64,000 nt of DNA from Butyrivibrio hungatei (GCF_900101605.1 NZ_FMUR01000017.1:27304-91303); one strand, 5' to 3'. Shown: positions 33,706 to 44,600, counted from the stretch's first letter. Translations and numbers: made by a program. The notes: generated from the letters alone by a model not told the origin.

Positions 33706-35004
33706 TTAGTTGTTCTTAAGAGCGCTCTTTCTGTAGATGATATCTGTTCTTGCAGGTCCGTTACTTACCATTGTGATGGGATAACCGATCTGCTCTTCGA
33801 TGAACTCGATGTACTTTCTGCAATTCTCAGGAAGCTCTTCGTAGTTCTTGATTCCTCTGATATCGCATTTCCATCCGGGAAGAGTCTTATATACGGGCTT
33901 AGCTTTGTCGAGGAGGTGAGTAACAGGGAACTCTGTTGTAACTTCTCCGTCGATGTCATAGCCTACGCATACAGGAATCTCATCGAGGTAGCCGAGTACG
34001 TCAAGGACTGTGAAAGCAACATCTGTTGTTCCCTGGAGTCTGCAACCGTACTTACTTGCTACGCAGTCATACCAGCCCACACGTCTTGGACGTCCTGTTG
34101 TTGCGCCATATTCGCCGCCGTCTCCGCCACGGTTTCTGAGTTCTTCCGCTTCATCGCCAAAGAGCTCAGATACGAAAGCACCTGCTCCTACAGCAGAAGA
34201 ATAAGCTTTTGAAACTGTTACGATCTCTTTTATCTCATAAGGAGGAATACCTGCTCCGATAGCACCGTAAGCTGCAAGGGGAGAAGATGATGTAACCATG
34301 GGATAGATTCCGTGATCGGGATCTTTCATGGTTCCAAGCTGTCCCTCCAAGAGGATTGTCTTTCCTTCCTTGATAGCTTTATCGAGGTAGAGAGATACGT
34401 TTCCGATGTAAGGCTTAACCTGTTCTCTCCATTCAACTATCTGGTTGAAGAGTGCGTCCTTGTCGATTGGCTCTGCGTGATAGAGATTAACAAGGATAAC
34501 GTCCTTTATCTGGGCGATTCTGTCGATCTTTTCCTTGATAACATCGTCATCCTGGAAAAATTCGTTGATCTGCCAGCCGATCTTTGAGTATTTATCTGAA
34601 TAAAAAGGTGCGATTCCTGACTTTGTTGAACCAAATGACTTTCCTGCAAGTCTTGCTTCCTCAAGAGAATCGAACTGAACGTGGTAAGGCATCATAACCT
34701 GTACTCTGTCCGAGATCATGATCTGAGGAGCGGGAACACCCTTTGATGTGATCTCATTAAGCTCGTTCATGAACTTTGTAATATCAAAAGCAACACCGTT
34801 TCCGATGATGTTCATTATGTTCTGATGGAAAACGCCTGAAGGCATTGTGTGAAGTGCGAACTTACCATAATCGTTAACTATGGTATGCCCTGCGTTGGCA
34901 CCTCCCTGAAAGCGGATTACAACGTCGGCTTTGTCTGCAAGTGTATCTGTTATCTTGCCCTTTCCTTCGTCGCCCCAGTTAGCGCCCACGACTGCTTTAA
35001 CCAT
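33706..35004 (-). CDS. purA: Adenylosuccinate synthetase
   Basis: A 432-residue cytoplasmic enzyme that joins aspartate to IMP with GTP to make adenylosuccinate, the first step from IMP to AMP. The phosphate-binding motif GDEGKGK is at residues 11-17, FQGGANAGHTIV is near 33-44, the KSGIAPFYSDK loop near 130, and TGRPRRVGWYD near 299. Length fits the family. The start has AAGGAGG ten bases upstream. The gene faces the fold-back region and ends just before it. It is not close to purL in the window, as purine genes are often scattered in this group. Confidence 0.97.
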   Translation of the reverse strand: MVKAVVGANWGDEGKGKITDTLADKADVVIRFQGGANAGHTIVNDYGKFALHTMPSGVFHQNIMNIIGNGVAFDITKFMNELNEITSKGVPAPQIMISDRVQVMMPYHVQFDSLEEARLAGKSFGSTKSGIAPFYSDKYSKIGWQINEFFQDDDVIKEKIDRIAQIKDVILVNLYHAEPIDKDALFNQIVEWREQVKPYIGNVSLYLDKAIKEGKTILLEGQLGTMKDPDHGIYPMVTSSSPLAAYGAIGAGIPPYEIKEIVTVSKAYSSAVGAGAFVSELFGDEAEELRNRGGDGGEYGATTGRPRRVGWYDCVASKYGCRLQGTTDVAFTVLDVLGYLDEIPVCVGYDIDGEVTTEFPVTHLLDKAKPVYKTLPGWKCDIRGIKNYEELPENCRKYIEFIEEQIGYPITMVSNGPARTDIIYRKSALKNN

Positions 35005-35275
35005 TTATTGTTCCTCCTTAAATAGAAAACATGTTTAAAATCGTACACTATTATAATAACGGAAAAAGAATTATAAGTAAAATCAATATTTTTTATGAAC
35101 GATATAAGTATTACTTATTTTTCGAAATTTTATATAAAATTATACAGTTTATTGACGCATTTTCGTTTAAAAAGCGATACAATTAAACATATAATCTGTA
35201 AGTGGCTGTATATCGGATTGATTCGTGTGAAAAGAGCTGCATATGCTCTTTATCCAATGATATCAGGAGGTCAGT

Positions 35276-36991
35276 ATGGCAAAGACGATCGGCGATAATA
35301 GGAACTTTGGAAATGAAACATTTAAAAATCTTTCTGTAGCTGATAAGCTCAAAAAGGTTTTTTACAAACTCCAGAACAATCTGGTTCTGGTTTTTGTGGT
35401 GGTTTTATTGATAGATATTTTTTCAATATTTAATCTGCATAGTATATATAACGTTTTCTATGAACAGAATACGCAGCAGGGTGAGATACGTATAACAATC
35501 CAGGCTCTTGCAAAGTATTATCTCTGGGCGCTTAATGCTGAGGATGAGGCCGATCGAAGCGAGCAGATGACTGGAGCTTCTGAAAAGATCCAGGAACTAA
35601 ATGACGGACTCGGAATGCTGAGTAAAGTTTATCACGACGATCTTACCACGGTATACGCGCATATCGCCGATATAGACAAGTATGGACAGACTTTGAACGG
35701 TATGTTTGCGTCGGGTGCATCACATACCGAATTGTATGAATATTATGTTGCCAACGTAAATGAGGCTATAAAGGTAGTTGTAAAAGATTTTAAAGCTATA
35801 GGAATATCGGCTAAGGAACAGGCTGAGAAAGCATATACCGGAGCACTTACTATAGTTATCATACTTACGGTTCTTTCGATGGCTATCGTTATTTATGCGA
35901 TTCTTTATTCAAATAAGGCGAAAGCCGCACTTGCAAGTAATATACTCGATCCTATTAAAGCCCTTTCCGAAGCGGCGGATGATATGGCAAAAGGTAAGAT
36001 AGATATCAAGGTTCCTTCCGATTCAAAAGATGAGCTCGGAAAGCTTGCTGATGATATAACATATTCGACAGATGTTATCGCTGATATTGTAAAAGACATC
36101 AATGATACATTGGGACGAATGTCTACAGGAGATTTTTCATGCGGATCAAAGAATGAAAAACTCTATATAGGTGATTACGTTCAGATAAAAGACGCTTTCA
36201 GGAATATTTCGAGTAATCTGAGCAATACGCTTCTCGAAGTTAAGAATTCGTCCACGCTTGTTTCGGATGGCGCTCTAAATATGTCTCGCGGGGCAACAGA
36301 TCTTGCTGAAGGATCTACCGATCAGGCTGCTGCGGTTCAGGAACTTACGGCATCTGTCAATTCCGTTACGGATCAGACCAGGCAGCTTGCAGAAGTTGCG
36401 CAAAAGAGCCACGGCATGGCAGGGGATGTCAAAGACAAAGCGGAAGTCAGTGCCAGAAAGATGCATCTTGTTACTGACGCCATGACAAGGATAACAGAAG
36501 CATCTGCAGAGATTGAACAGGTTACAAATACGATTGAGGAGATTGCCAGCCAGACATCACTTCTTGCTCTCAATGCTTCAATAGAGGCGGCAAGAGCGGG
36601 TGAAACGGGAAAAGGTTTCGCGGTCGTTGCGGACCAGATTGGAAAGCTTGCGGAGCAGTCCAGTGAAGCCGCAAAGAATACGCATCAGCTCATTGCGGAT
36701 ACAATGGAAGAAATCAAGAACGGAAATGCTGTTGTTGCCGAGACTACGGATGCGCTCGATGCCATGCAGCATAGCGTAGAAGAGATCACAGATATGATCA
36801 AAAATACCGGAAACCTTGCTCAGGCACAGGCTCAGAGCATGGAAGAGATTGACAAGGGAATTGAGATGATCTCCGGCGTTGTTCAGAAGAACTCCGAGAC
36901 AGCCGAGCAGTCAAGCGAAGTATCAAGAGAACTCTCAATTCAGTCAGAGAGTCTCAACGACCTTATCGGAAAATTCACAATAAACGGATAA
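35276..36991 (+). CDS. Methyl-accepting chemotaxis protein
   Basis: A 571-residue chemoreceptor. A cytoplasmic N-terminal segment of about 35 residues precedes the first membrane helix (about 36-60), followed by an extracellular helical domain, a second helix (about 182-205), HAMP and the signalling coiled coil. The tip reads [17 protein letters not shown] near 425-441. The extracellular part is short and helical and may form a four-helix bundle. The start has AGGAGG at 35265-35270. The gene is divergent from purA, with a 271-base gap in which a TATAAT-like sequence near 35190 may be its promoter. The ligand is unknown. Confidence 0.92.
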   Translation: MAKTIGDNRNFGNETFKNLSVADKLKKVFYKLQNNLVLVFVVVLLIDIFSIFNLHSIYNVFYEQNTQQGEIRITIQALAKYYLWALNAEDEADRSEQMTGASEKIQELNDGLGMLSKVYHDDLTTVYAHIADIDKYGQTLNGMFASGASHTELYEYYVANVNEAIKVVVKDFKAIGISAKEQAEKAYTGALTIVIILTVLSMAIVIYAILYSNKAKAALASNILDPIKALSEAADDMAKGKIDIKVPSDSKDELGKLADDITYSTDVIADIVKDINDTLGRMSTGDFSCGSKNEKLYIGDYVQIKDAFRNISSNLSNTLLEVKNSSTLVSDGALNMSRGATDLAEGSTDQAAAVQELTASVNSVTDQTRQLAEVAQKSHGMAGDVKDKAEVSARKMHLVTDAMTRITEASAEIEQVTNTIEEIASQTSLLALNASIEAARAGETGKGFAVVADQIGKLAEQSSEAAKNTHQLIADTMEEIKNGNAVVAETTDALDAMQHSVEEITDMIKNTGNLAQAQAQSMEEIDKGIEMISGVVQKNSETAEQSSEVSRELSIQSESLNDLIGKFTING

Positions 36992-37026
36992 ATTCATATC
37001 CTAAATGTATTTTGGGGTAGCTACAG

Positions 37027-37069
37027 AAAGTCCTTTGCGTAGACACAGCTTCTGCGTGGAGGGCTTTTT
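37027..37069 (+). terminator. Terminator-like hairpin after the chemoreceptor gene
   Basis: AAAGTCC (37027-37033) pairs with GGGCTTT (37061-37067) through a wobble, with further inner pairs, followed by a T run. Confidence 0.65.
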
Positions 37070-37169
37070 CCATTTGTTTGCTTTTAGTAAAGCTCTAATT
37101 TATAATGTTCGTATTGCAGACATATTCAATATATCTTATTAAAAGTATATAACTGAAAGGTATATAATT

Positions 37170-38084
37170 ATGATCCATATTCAATCACTGGATGAAGGAC
37201 TTGCGCTTTTTAAAGCACTTGGATCTGATATAAGAGTTGAGATAGTAAAGATTCTTGTAGCTGAAGGCAGTTCAAATATGAACGATCTGGCTACGCGTCT
37301 TAATATTACGAACGGTGCGCTTACAAGTCATATAAAAAAGCTTGAGGAGTGCGGTATCGTGCAGGTTACATCGGAGACGACGGGACACGGTAATCAGAAG
37401 ATATGCTCCGTTCAGCCTGACAATATTCTTATAGATATCAGGGCTCCTAAGAAAAACGAGGCGATTTATGAGACGGATATCAAAGTCGGACATTTTTCTG
37501 ACTGTCATATAGAGCCGACTTGCGGCCTTGCTTCTTCCGAGAAGGTAATAGGAGAGGTTGACGATCCCAGATACTTTGCTCACGGCGAGAGATTTGATGC
37601 GGATATTCTCTGGTTTACAAGGGGATTTGTCGAATATGACATTCCCAACTTCGTTCCGTTCAATCAGAAGATAGATGAACTCAGTATCGCAGCGGAGATG
37701 TGCTCTGAGGCACCCGGGTACAATAACAATTACCCTTCGGATATATATTTTTATCTTAATGATACGCTGCTTGGAACCTGGACATCTCCGGGAGATTTTG
37801 GCGACGTGAAAGGTCTTTTCACCCCGGATTGGTGGTTTCCGCTGTGGAATCAGTACGGCCTTCTTAAGATGCTTGTCATAAATCACGAGGGCGTTTTTAT
37901 AGACGGACAGAAGCTCTCAGATGTCACAGTCGACAAACTCAAGCTGACACATAAGACACCGCTTAAATTAAGGCTCGAAGTTCCCGAGAACGCAAAACAC
38001 GTCGGAGGTCTTACGATATTCGGCAAAGGCTTTGGAAATTACAATCGCGATATAAATGTCAAAATGAAGTACAGTAATATATAG
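37170..38084 (+). CDS. ArsR-family regulator with a C-terminal ligand-type domain
   Basis: A 304-residue protein. The N-terminal winged helix (about residues 10-85) shows LFKALGSDIRVEIVKILVAE and the recognition-helix stretch NITNGALTSHIKKLEECGIV. The C-terminal 200 residues (from about 95) are beta-rich with many Trp and Gly (LGTWTSPGDFGDVKGLF, TPDWWFPLWNQYGLLKML), unlike classical ArsR proteins. This combination occurs in Lachnospiraceae and the second domain may bind a sugar or glycan. Arsenic or metal sensing is unlikely, as no Cys pair is present in the recognition region. It is separated by 15 bases from the HAD gene, so the two are probably cotranscribed. Confidence 0.82.
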   Translation: MIHIQSLDEGLALFKALGSDIRVEIVKILVAEGSSNMNDLATRLNITNGALTSHIKKLEECGIVQVTSETTGHGNQKICSVQPDNILIDIRAPKKNEAIYETDIKVGHFSDCHIEPTCGLASSEKVIGEVDDPRYFAHGERFDADILWFTRGFVEYDIPNFVPFNQKIDELSIAAEMCSEAPGYNNNYPSDIYFYLNDTLLGTWTSPGDFGDVKGLFTPDWWFPLWNQYGLLKMLVINHEGVFIDGQKLSDVTVDKLKLTHKTPLKLRLEVPENAKHVGGLTIFGKGFGNYNRDINVKMKYSNI

Positions 38085-38099
38085 AAGGATGGTTAAAAA

Positions 38100-38987
38100 A
38101 TGACGGATAATAACAAGACACCTATGGCAAAAAGAGTGATCGCGATAATCGGAATAATCGCTCTTTTATCAATTTATGTGATTCTCTTTGTGATGGCGAT
38201 GATCGGAACGCCGTTTGATTACTTTATGGGCGCTGTTGTGGCTACGGTCGCTATTCCGATCTTTACATGGATATGTATCTGGGCTTTCGGCAATATAACG
38301 GGAAGACATACGATTGCATCGCTTGATCCTTTAACTTCTGACAAGAAGCATGATTCAAGAGGAAATGTAGTGCCCGAGGGCAAGATAGATACGGTTGTTT
38401 TCGATATCGGAAATGTACTCACGGACTTTGCTTACATGGACTTTATTGAAAAGAAAGTTTCGGATAAAGAGCTGGCAAAAAGAATCGCTGATGCCTCTGT
38501 ACACAGCAAAGAGTGGACGGAATACGACCGCGGCGTTCTTTCTACGGAAGAGATAATTAACGGATTTAAAAAGAACGATCCCGAGATTGCGGATGTTATC
38601 GAGAAGACCTTCGAGGACCTTACCGATATAGTTACCAAGAGGGATAATGCGATTCCTTGGATAAAGGCTCTTCAGGCAGCAGGATATAAGGTCTTGTATC
38701 TTTCTAATTTTTCATGGCAGGTTCTTGAAGCCTGTCCCGATGCAATGGCATTTATCGATGAGACTGACGGCGGAATCTTAAGCTACAGAGATAAGGTCGT
38801 AAAACCCGATCATGCTATATATAACCTGCTTGCTGAGCGTTACAACCTTGTTCCGGAAAAGACTGTATTTATCGACGATACCAAGGTAAATATCGATGCG
38901 GCAAAAGAACTTGGCTGGAACGGAATCGTGTACAAGGACTATGCGAGCACCAAAAAAGAACTTGAGGCACTCGGAGTTGTATATTAA
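38100..38987 (+). CDS. HAD-superfamily phosphatase with N-terminal membrane helices
   Basis: A 295-residue protein. Two hydrophobic helices lie at about residues 13-33 and 38-60; the HAD domain starts near 98. Motif I is VFDIGNVLTDF (nucleophile Asp near 101), motif II LSNFSW near 200, motif III KVVKPDHAIY near 232 and motif IV VFIDDTKVNI near 258. The form DxGN in motif I is that of the YihX/HAD-IA group, which dephosphorylates sugar phosphates such as glucose 1-phosphate. Membrane anchoring is unusual in that group. It lies 15 bases after the ArsR-type gene, whose ligand could be a sugar. Confidence 0.82.
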   Translation: MTDNNKTPMAKRVIAIIGIIALLSIYVILFVMAMIGTPFDYFMGAVVATVAIPIFTWICIWAFGNITGRHTIASLDPLTSDKKHDSRGNVVPEGKIDTVVFDIGNVLTDFAYMDFIEKKVSDKELAKRIADASVHSKEWTEYDRGVLSTEEIINGFKKNDPEIADVIEKTFEDLTDIVTKRDNAIPWIKALQAAGYKVLYLSNFSWQVLEACPDAMAFIDETDGGILSYRDKVVKPDHAIYNLLAERYNLVPEKTVFIDDTKVNIDAAKELGWNGIVYKDYASTKKELEALGVVY

Positions 38988-39000
38988 TAGAAAACTGAGA

Positions 39001-39909
39001 TTAGCCGTTTATTCCTTTTGAAATATCTTCTTTTATAAGTTCATATAATTTACTTGCGGCAATTGAGAGAGGTCTCGTGTCATCGGTGATGACGCAGATC
39101 TCTCTTTTTGGAATCATCTTATTAAAACGAAGTTCGAACAAAACTCCGCTCTCAAGGTGCTCTTGCGCAAAGCTTTTAACAACACAGCCTACGCCGAGGT
39201 TTCTGAGCGCGAACTGAACGATCATGTCACTTGTCGCAAGCTCAAACTCAGGGCGAATTTCTGCGCCGTTGTCTGCAAGAAAAGAGCTGATGTAGCTTTT
39301 TGTACTTGTCTGTCCTTCGAGCATTATAAGCGGAACTTTTTCAAGATCTGAGAAATCAAGCATCTTGTTCTTGTATTGGATAAACTTTCTGCCCGCAACA
39401 AAAATATCTTCAATTTCCGCAACAGGAAGCGAAGAAATGTCTTCTTTCATAATAAAAGGAGTTGATACCACACCGAAATCTATTCTGTCATCGGACAGAT
39501 ATTCCAGCGTCTCGGGCGTTGGACCGTTTGTGACTGTGACCTTTATGTTTGGATATAATTCATGGAATTTCTCGAGATAAGGCAGCAAAAAGAATCTCAG
39601 CGTCATGTCGCTTGCACCGATCCTGACTTCTCCCGCATCAAGATGAAGGAGCTGCTTGAGACGCTGCTCGCCAAGCTCTATCTGTTCGTAGCCTCTTTCT
39701 ATATATCTGTAGAGAAGGCTTCCTTCCGTTGTCAGGCGCACGCCCTTCGCGGTTCTGCGGAAAAGAGTGCATCCGAGCGCTTTTTCAAGTTGGTGGATCG
39801 ACTGGCTCACGGCAGGCTGCGAAATTGACAGCTCTTTTGACGCCAGAGTAATGCTCGACAGCTTTCCTACATAATAAAATACTTTGTAATATTCGAGGTT
39901 ATTGGTCAT
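39001..39909 (-). CDS. LysR-family transcriptional regulator
   Basis: A 302-residue regulator with an N-terminal winged helix-turn-helix (residues 1-60, KLSSITLASKELSISQPAVS) and a two-lobe substrate-binding domain (about 90-300). It is divergent from the unrecognised gene at 40290 across a 380-base gap that contains a palindrome, so its target may lie there. The effector is unknown. The domain layout and length are standard, and ARIGASD-like start of the sensing domain (VRIGASDMTLRF) is typical. No ribosome binding site stronger than GGAG (39916-39919 region on the minus strand) is seen. Confidence 0.92.
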   Translation of the reverse strand: MTNNLEYYKVFYYVGKLSSITLASKELSISQPAVSQSIHQLEKALGCTLFRRTAKGVRLTTEGSLLYRYIERGYEQIELGEQRLKQLLHLDAGEVRIGASDMTLRFFLLPYLEKFHELYPNIKVTVTNGPTPETLEYLSDDRIDFGVVSTPFIMKEDISSLPVAEIEDIFVAGRKFIQYKNKMLDFSDLEKVPLIMLEGQTSTKSYISSFLADNGAEIRPEFELATSDMIVQFALRNLGVGCVVKSFAQEHLESGVLFELRFNKMIPKREICVITDDTRPLSIAASKLYELIKEDISKGING

Positions 39910-39989
39910 GGGGACTCCTTGGGGCTCAAACTTATGAAGTGTGCCGTATTTTGGGTTAAGGATTATTTGCGTGGCAATTCATACGTATA

Positions 39990-40162
39990 ATAGAATTGTG
40001 ATATACGCGTATATTTATATTTGTTGAAGTAACCGGCTATGGGGGTATGTATATGTATGTGAGACGATTTGCGACATTGTCGCTCGGAGTCTCGCATACA
40101 TATACATAATCACATAGCCGATAGTTGCTATACAATTAAGCTACATGCGTATATTACAATTT
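39990..40162. repeat. Imperfect palindrome in the LysR-gene upstream region
   Basis: Inner stem: CGGCTATG (40034-40041) with CATAGCCG (40113-40120), then TATGTATATGTATG with its complement and GAGAC with GTCTC, capped by GCGAC-ATT-GTCGC (40071-40083). Outer arms also correspond: AATTGTGATATACGC (from 39993) with its near complement ending about 40160, and further outward ATTATTTGC with GCAAATAAT. The region from about 39963 to 40180 thus folds back on itself. It takes most of the 380-base gap and may hold LysR binding sites or be a fold-back element. Confidence 0.6.
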
Positions 40163-40289
40163 TAGCAAATAATTATTGCCATTAGCAAACGACCTTGTTA
40201 TAATGTTTCAAGAACTCTGACTGGGAGTTTTTTTGAATGCAAAAAATCGGGTGACTTATGGCTGAAAGCCAGAACAGGAGCGAGTTTTC

Positions 40290-40775
40290 ATGAAATTTGA
40301 AAATGACAACAATGTCAACGAAGGCAGTGTGGAAGATGTCGTTGAAAGGTATCGTCCTGAACTTAAGAAGTTGACACCATATTTAAAATGGCTCAAGAGT
40401 CACGCCAGTGTCGATGTTGCGCAGGCATATTCCAACAGCGAGCTCAAGTCTATGTCTTTTCCGATATATGACTCCAATCTGTTGGCTTTTGTGAAGGCAG
40501 CGCAGAGTACCAATCTACTCGATCGCAATTATGTCTATGTCTACAGCAGAAATCGTCTTCGTAGCTACAAGGATGAGCTTCTTTTTATAGAAAGAGCCGG
40601 AATTACCGAGATTGATGAGCTTTCCGGTATTTTATCCAAGTATATTCTTTCCGGAATGACCAAAGGTACCGTTTGGGCCGAGGGTGTTAATAACGGAGTG
40701 TTGTACAGCGTAGTCAATAAGATGAATGAGCTTGTGGAATTCTGGGGACAGGGCAGTGGTGCATCTATTAATTAA
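40290..40775 (+). CDS. Unrecognised 161-residue protein
   Basis: A soluble protein with no signal peptide. It is mainly helical, with a conserved-looking central part (SNLLAFVKAAQSTNLLDRNY, residues 70-89) and an ending GQGSGASIN. A similar central segment occurs in small proteins of unknown function in this bacterial family, but I cannot name the family with certainty. The ATG is behind CAGGAGCG at 40274-40281. It is followed by the TetR-type gene after 25 bases, so the two may be cotranscribed and the TetR regulator may control it. Confidence 0.75.
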   Translation: MKFENDNNVNEGSVEDVVERYRPELKKLTPYLKWLKSHASVDVAQAYSNSELKSMSFPIYDSNLLAFVKAAQSTNLLDRNYVYVYSRNRLRSYKDELLFIERAGITEIDELSGILSKYILSGMTKGTVWAEGVNNGVLYSVVNKMNELVEFWGQGSGASIN

Positions 40776-40800
40776 GAACTGTAGGTAAGGATAGCGAAGA

Positions 40801-41406
40801 ATGGGAGAAAAATCCGAGATCAAGAAAAAGTACATTCTTGATAAGGCAAGAACAGTTTTTTCTGAGAATGGCTTTAAGAGTGTAACAATGAAAGATATAG
40901 TTGATGCCTGCGAGATAAGTCGTGGGGGTCTTTATCTCTATTTCTCAAGTACGGATGAATTATTCCTTTCAGTTTTGTCATCGGAAACTGAAGAGGACGA
41001 TGAAGAGACCATTACAGCCGCTCTTACGGGAACAGCAACTGCCGGCGACATGTTGGCTCTTTTTTTGAAGGAACAGAAGAAAGAAATCCTCAGAAAAAAG
41101 AACAATCTTACTGTCGCTACATATGAGTATTTTTTCGCTAATAAATTAGCGCCAAAAGATAATCCCCTGAAGGACCAGTTTGATACAGCAGTCAGGATTA
41201 TTGAGCGATTAATTGAAAACGGCATTGAGAGTGGTGAGTTTTATTGCGAGAATCCTTTGGGGTGTGCTCGCAATCTTATGTACGTTGTGGAAGGGCTCAA
41301 GATTACTTCCAAGACTGTCGGCATTTCCGAAGAAGCCATTGATAAAGAATTAATGTACGTTTTAGAGGGATTAGTGCCCGATGAATTAAATATTAATGAT
41401 GATTAA
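40801..41406 (+). CDS. TetR-family transcriptional regulator
   Basis: A 201-residue regulator. The N-terminal helix-turn-helix is at about residues 10-55 (FKSVTMKDIVDACEISRGGL and LYLYFSSTDELF). The remainder is the helical ligand-binding domain, with the usual low conservation. Genes it controls are often adjacent, here the unrecognised gene at 40290 or the drug or efflux genes elsewhere. The effector is unknown. A terminator follows at 41410. Confidence 0.9.
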   Translation: MGEKSEIKKKYILDKARTVFSENGFKSVTMKDIVDACEISRGGLYLYFSSTDELFLSVLSSETEEDDEETITAALTGTATAGDMLALFLKEQKKEILRKKNNLTVATYEYFFANKLAPKDNPLKDQFDTAVRIIERLIENGIESGEFYCENPLGCARNLMYVVEGLKITSKTVGISEEAIDKELMYVLEGLVPDELNINDD

Positions 41407-41409
41407 TAG

Positions 41410-41443
41410 AGAGTGCTTTTATATTTAAGGCACTCTTTATTTT
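41410..41443 (+). terminator. Rho-independent terminator after the TetR-type gene
   Basis: AGAGTGC (41410-41416) pairs with GCACTCT (41430-41436), followed by TTATTTT. Confidence 0.8.
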
Positions 41444-41579
41444 GAGCAGAGCACTTAGCGAGGTCTTTTCGAGCTTAGTGCGAGCCATGGGGATGTACTT
41501 GACGAGGTTTTTTCGAGTCTAGTACATATCCCTTGAGCAGAGCACTTGCTTAGATATTTTTCGAGCTTAGTGCGAGCTA
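41444..41579 (+). promoter_or_regulatory. Array of three related hairpins upstream of purL
   Basis: Three ~45-base units in a row. Units 1 (41444-41487) and 3 (41534-41579) are nearly identical and begin GAGCAGAGCACTT and end GAGCTTAGTGCGAG. Unit 2 (41488-41532) has a different stem (ATGTACTTGAC with GTCTAGTACAT) but the same GAGG-T-rich-CGAG loop region. Each stem encloses CGAG opposite CGAG, which can form tandem G-A pairs. No known riboswitch motif is recognised. Its position directly before the purL ribosome binding site suggests a leader role or a repeat insertion. Confidence 0.55.
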
Positions 41580-41612
41580 TATAAATTTTTTTATAATTAA
41601 CAAGGAGATATT

Positions 41613-44600
41613 ATGAGCACTGTAAAAAGAATCTATGTTGAAAAAAAAGCACCTTACGCAGGCAAGGCAAAGGAGCTTAAGGCTGAGATCAAAGGTTATC
41701 TCGGAATAAAGAGTGTTGAGGATGTAAGAATCTTTATCAGATACGACGTTGAAAATGTTTCCGATGAAGTATTCGAAAAAGCCTGCACAACAGTATTTTC
41801 AGAACCTCCTGTAGATATTCTTTACAGAGAAGAGATCGAGGTTCCTGCAAATGCAAAGACATTCAGCATAGAAGCACTTCCCGGTCAGTTCGACCAGAGA
41901 GCTGATTCAGCTGAACAGTGCGTTCGCTTTATAAAGGGAGACGAGGAGCCTGTCATCAAGACAGCAGTTACATACATGCTAATCGGTAACGTCTCCGACG
42001 AAGAGGTTAAAAAGATCTGCGATTATACAATGAACCCTGTGGATTCAAGAATTGCAGACGCAAAGAAGCCCGAGACACTTGTTTCTGTATTCGACGAGCC
42101 TGAAGACGTAAAAATCTTTGACGGATTCAAGGATATGGAAGAGGCTGAGCTTAGGAACCTCTACGAGTCACTTGGACTTGCTATGACATTTAATGACTTT
42201 AAGTGGATCCAGACTTATTTCCACGATGATGAGAACCGCGATCCTTCAATGACTGAGATCAGAGTTCTTGATACATACTGGTCAGATCACTGCCGTCACA
42301 CAACTTTCGGAACGGAGCTCACGGAAGTTGAGTTCGAGGACGGCTTCTACAAAGAGCCTATCGTTAATGCCTATAACGAATACCTCTCTGCAAGAGAAGA
42401 CCTTTACAAGACAGATGAGAAGAAAAAAGAGAAGTTCATTTCTCTTATGGATATCGCCCTTATGGGTATGAAGAAGCTCAAGAAAGACGGAAAGCTTACA
42501 GACATGGAAGAGTCTGAAGAGAACAATGCCTGCACAGTTGTTGTACCTATCGACGTAGATTACGGTGAGGGAACAAAGAGAGAGAACTGGCTTGTATTCT
42601 TCAAGAATGAGACACACAACCATCCTACTGAGATCGAGCCTTTCGGTGGCGCTGCAACATGTCTTGGCGGTGCTATCAGAGATCCACTTTCAGGAAGAGG
42701 ATATGTATATCAGGCAATGCGCGTAACAGGTGCTGCAGATCCTACAGTTCCCGTTGCCGAGACAATGAAGGGCAAACTTTCACAGAAGAAGCTCGTTCGC
42801 GGTGCTGCATCAGGTTATTCTTCATACGGTAACCAGATCGGACTTGCAACAGGATATGTAAAAGAAGTTTACCATCCCGGCTACGTTGCAAAGCGTATGG
42901 AGATCGGTGCTGTTATGGGTGCTGCTCCTCAGGAACATGTGATCAGAGAGTCTGCAGATCCCGGAGATATCATTATTCTCCTTGGCGGACGTACAGGTAG
43001 AGACGGCTGCGGCGGAGCTACAGGTTCTTCCAAGGCTCATGATTCAAAGTCACTTACAAGTTGCGGAGCAGAAGTTCAGAAGGGTAATGCACCTACAGAG
43101 AGAAAACTCCAGAGACTTTTCAGAAGACCTGAAGTAAGTGAACTTATCAAGAAATGTAACGACTTTGGTGCCGGCGGCGTATCCGTAGCAATCGGTGAGC
43201 TTGCACCCGGTCTTGATATCAACCTTGATCTTGTACCCAAGAAGTATGCAGGTCTTGACGGAACAGAGCTTGCTATTTCTGAGTCACAGGAAAGAATGGC
43301 AGTTGTTGTTGCTCCCGCTGATGCAGAGAAGTTCCTTGCATATGCAGCAGAGGAGAACCTCGAGGCAGTTAAGGTTGCCGTTGTAACAGAAGATCCCAGA
43401 CTCGTGCTCAACTGGAGAGGTAAGAAGATCGTTAACCTTAAGAGAGCATTCCTTGATACAAACGGAGCACATCAGGAAACAAAGGTTAAAGTCGATCTTC
43501 CTAAGGAAAATGATAACTACTTTAATAAAGTGGCATCAGATAAAGTTAATGCCGCACTTTCAAACAATGATGCAAAGGCTGCATGGATCGCACAGCTTCA
43601 GGACCTCAACGTATGCTCACAGAAAGGTCTTGTTGAGATGTTTGACTCATCTATCGGAGCAGGTTCCGTGCTTATGCCTTACGGTGGAAAGTATCAGCTT
43701 ACAGAAACACAGACTATGATCGCCAAGCTTCCTGTTCTTTCAGGAAAGACTGATACCGTTACAATGATGAGCTACGGCTTTGATCCTTATCTTTCAAGCT
43801 GGAGTCCTTATCACGGAGCAGCTTATGCCGTAACAGAATCTGTATCAAGAATAGTTGCTTCAGGTGGTGATTATAAGAAGCTCCACTTCACATTCCAGGA
43901 GTACTTCAAGAGAATGACTGAGGATGCACAGCGTTGGAGCGAGCCTTTCACAGCACTTCTCGGAGCTTTTGAAGCACAGCTTCGCTTCGGAATTGCATCA
44001 ATCGGTGGTAAGGATTCAATGTCAGGATCCTTCAATGAGATCAACGTTCCGCCTACACTCGTATCTTTTGCGGTAGATGTTGCGAAGCTTTCCGATGTCA
44101 TTACACCTGAGCTTAAAAAAGCGGGAAATAAGCTTGTACAGTTCAAGCTTCCTAGAGATAAATACGACCTTCCGGATTATGACAAGGTTATGGAGATATA
44201 CAGCGCTATAACAGAGCTTATGAGAAACGGAAGCATTGTTTCCGCATATGCTGAGGACAGCTACGGAATTGCCGCTGCAGTAAGTAAGATGGCATTCGGT
44301 AACGGCCTCGGAGTTAAGATTGACGATAGCATCAAGGCTGAGGAGCTCTTTACAAACGATATGGCTGACATCGTTGCGGAAGTCAGTGCAGATAAGCTTG
44401 AGGATGCACTTAAGGTAGCAGGCGCACGCCTTGTCGGTGAAGTTACTGACAATGCTGCATTCGAGGTTCAGGGAGCGGTTATCACAATGGATGAAGCTCT
44501 TGCAGCATGGAAAGGAAGCCTTGAGAAGGTATTCCCTTCAACCGTAAACGAGGAAAAGACTGCTGTAGAGTCACCTCTCTTTAAGGCTGACAGCGTATAT

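Noticed and set aside
33580..34212. A 210-codon open frame on the plus strand opposite purA
   Set aside because: It lies on the opposite strand of a clearly conserved enzyme gene, starts in the palindrome, and has no ribosome binding site.
41444..41579. A known purine, PRPP or guanidine riboswitch before purL
   Set aside because: The conserved core bases of those classes are not visible; only the three related hairpins are.
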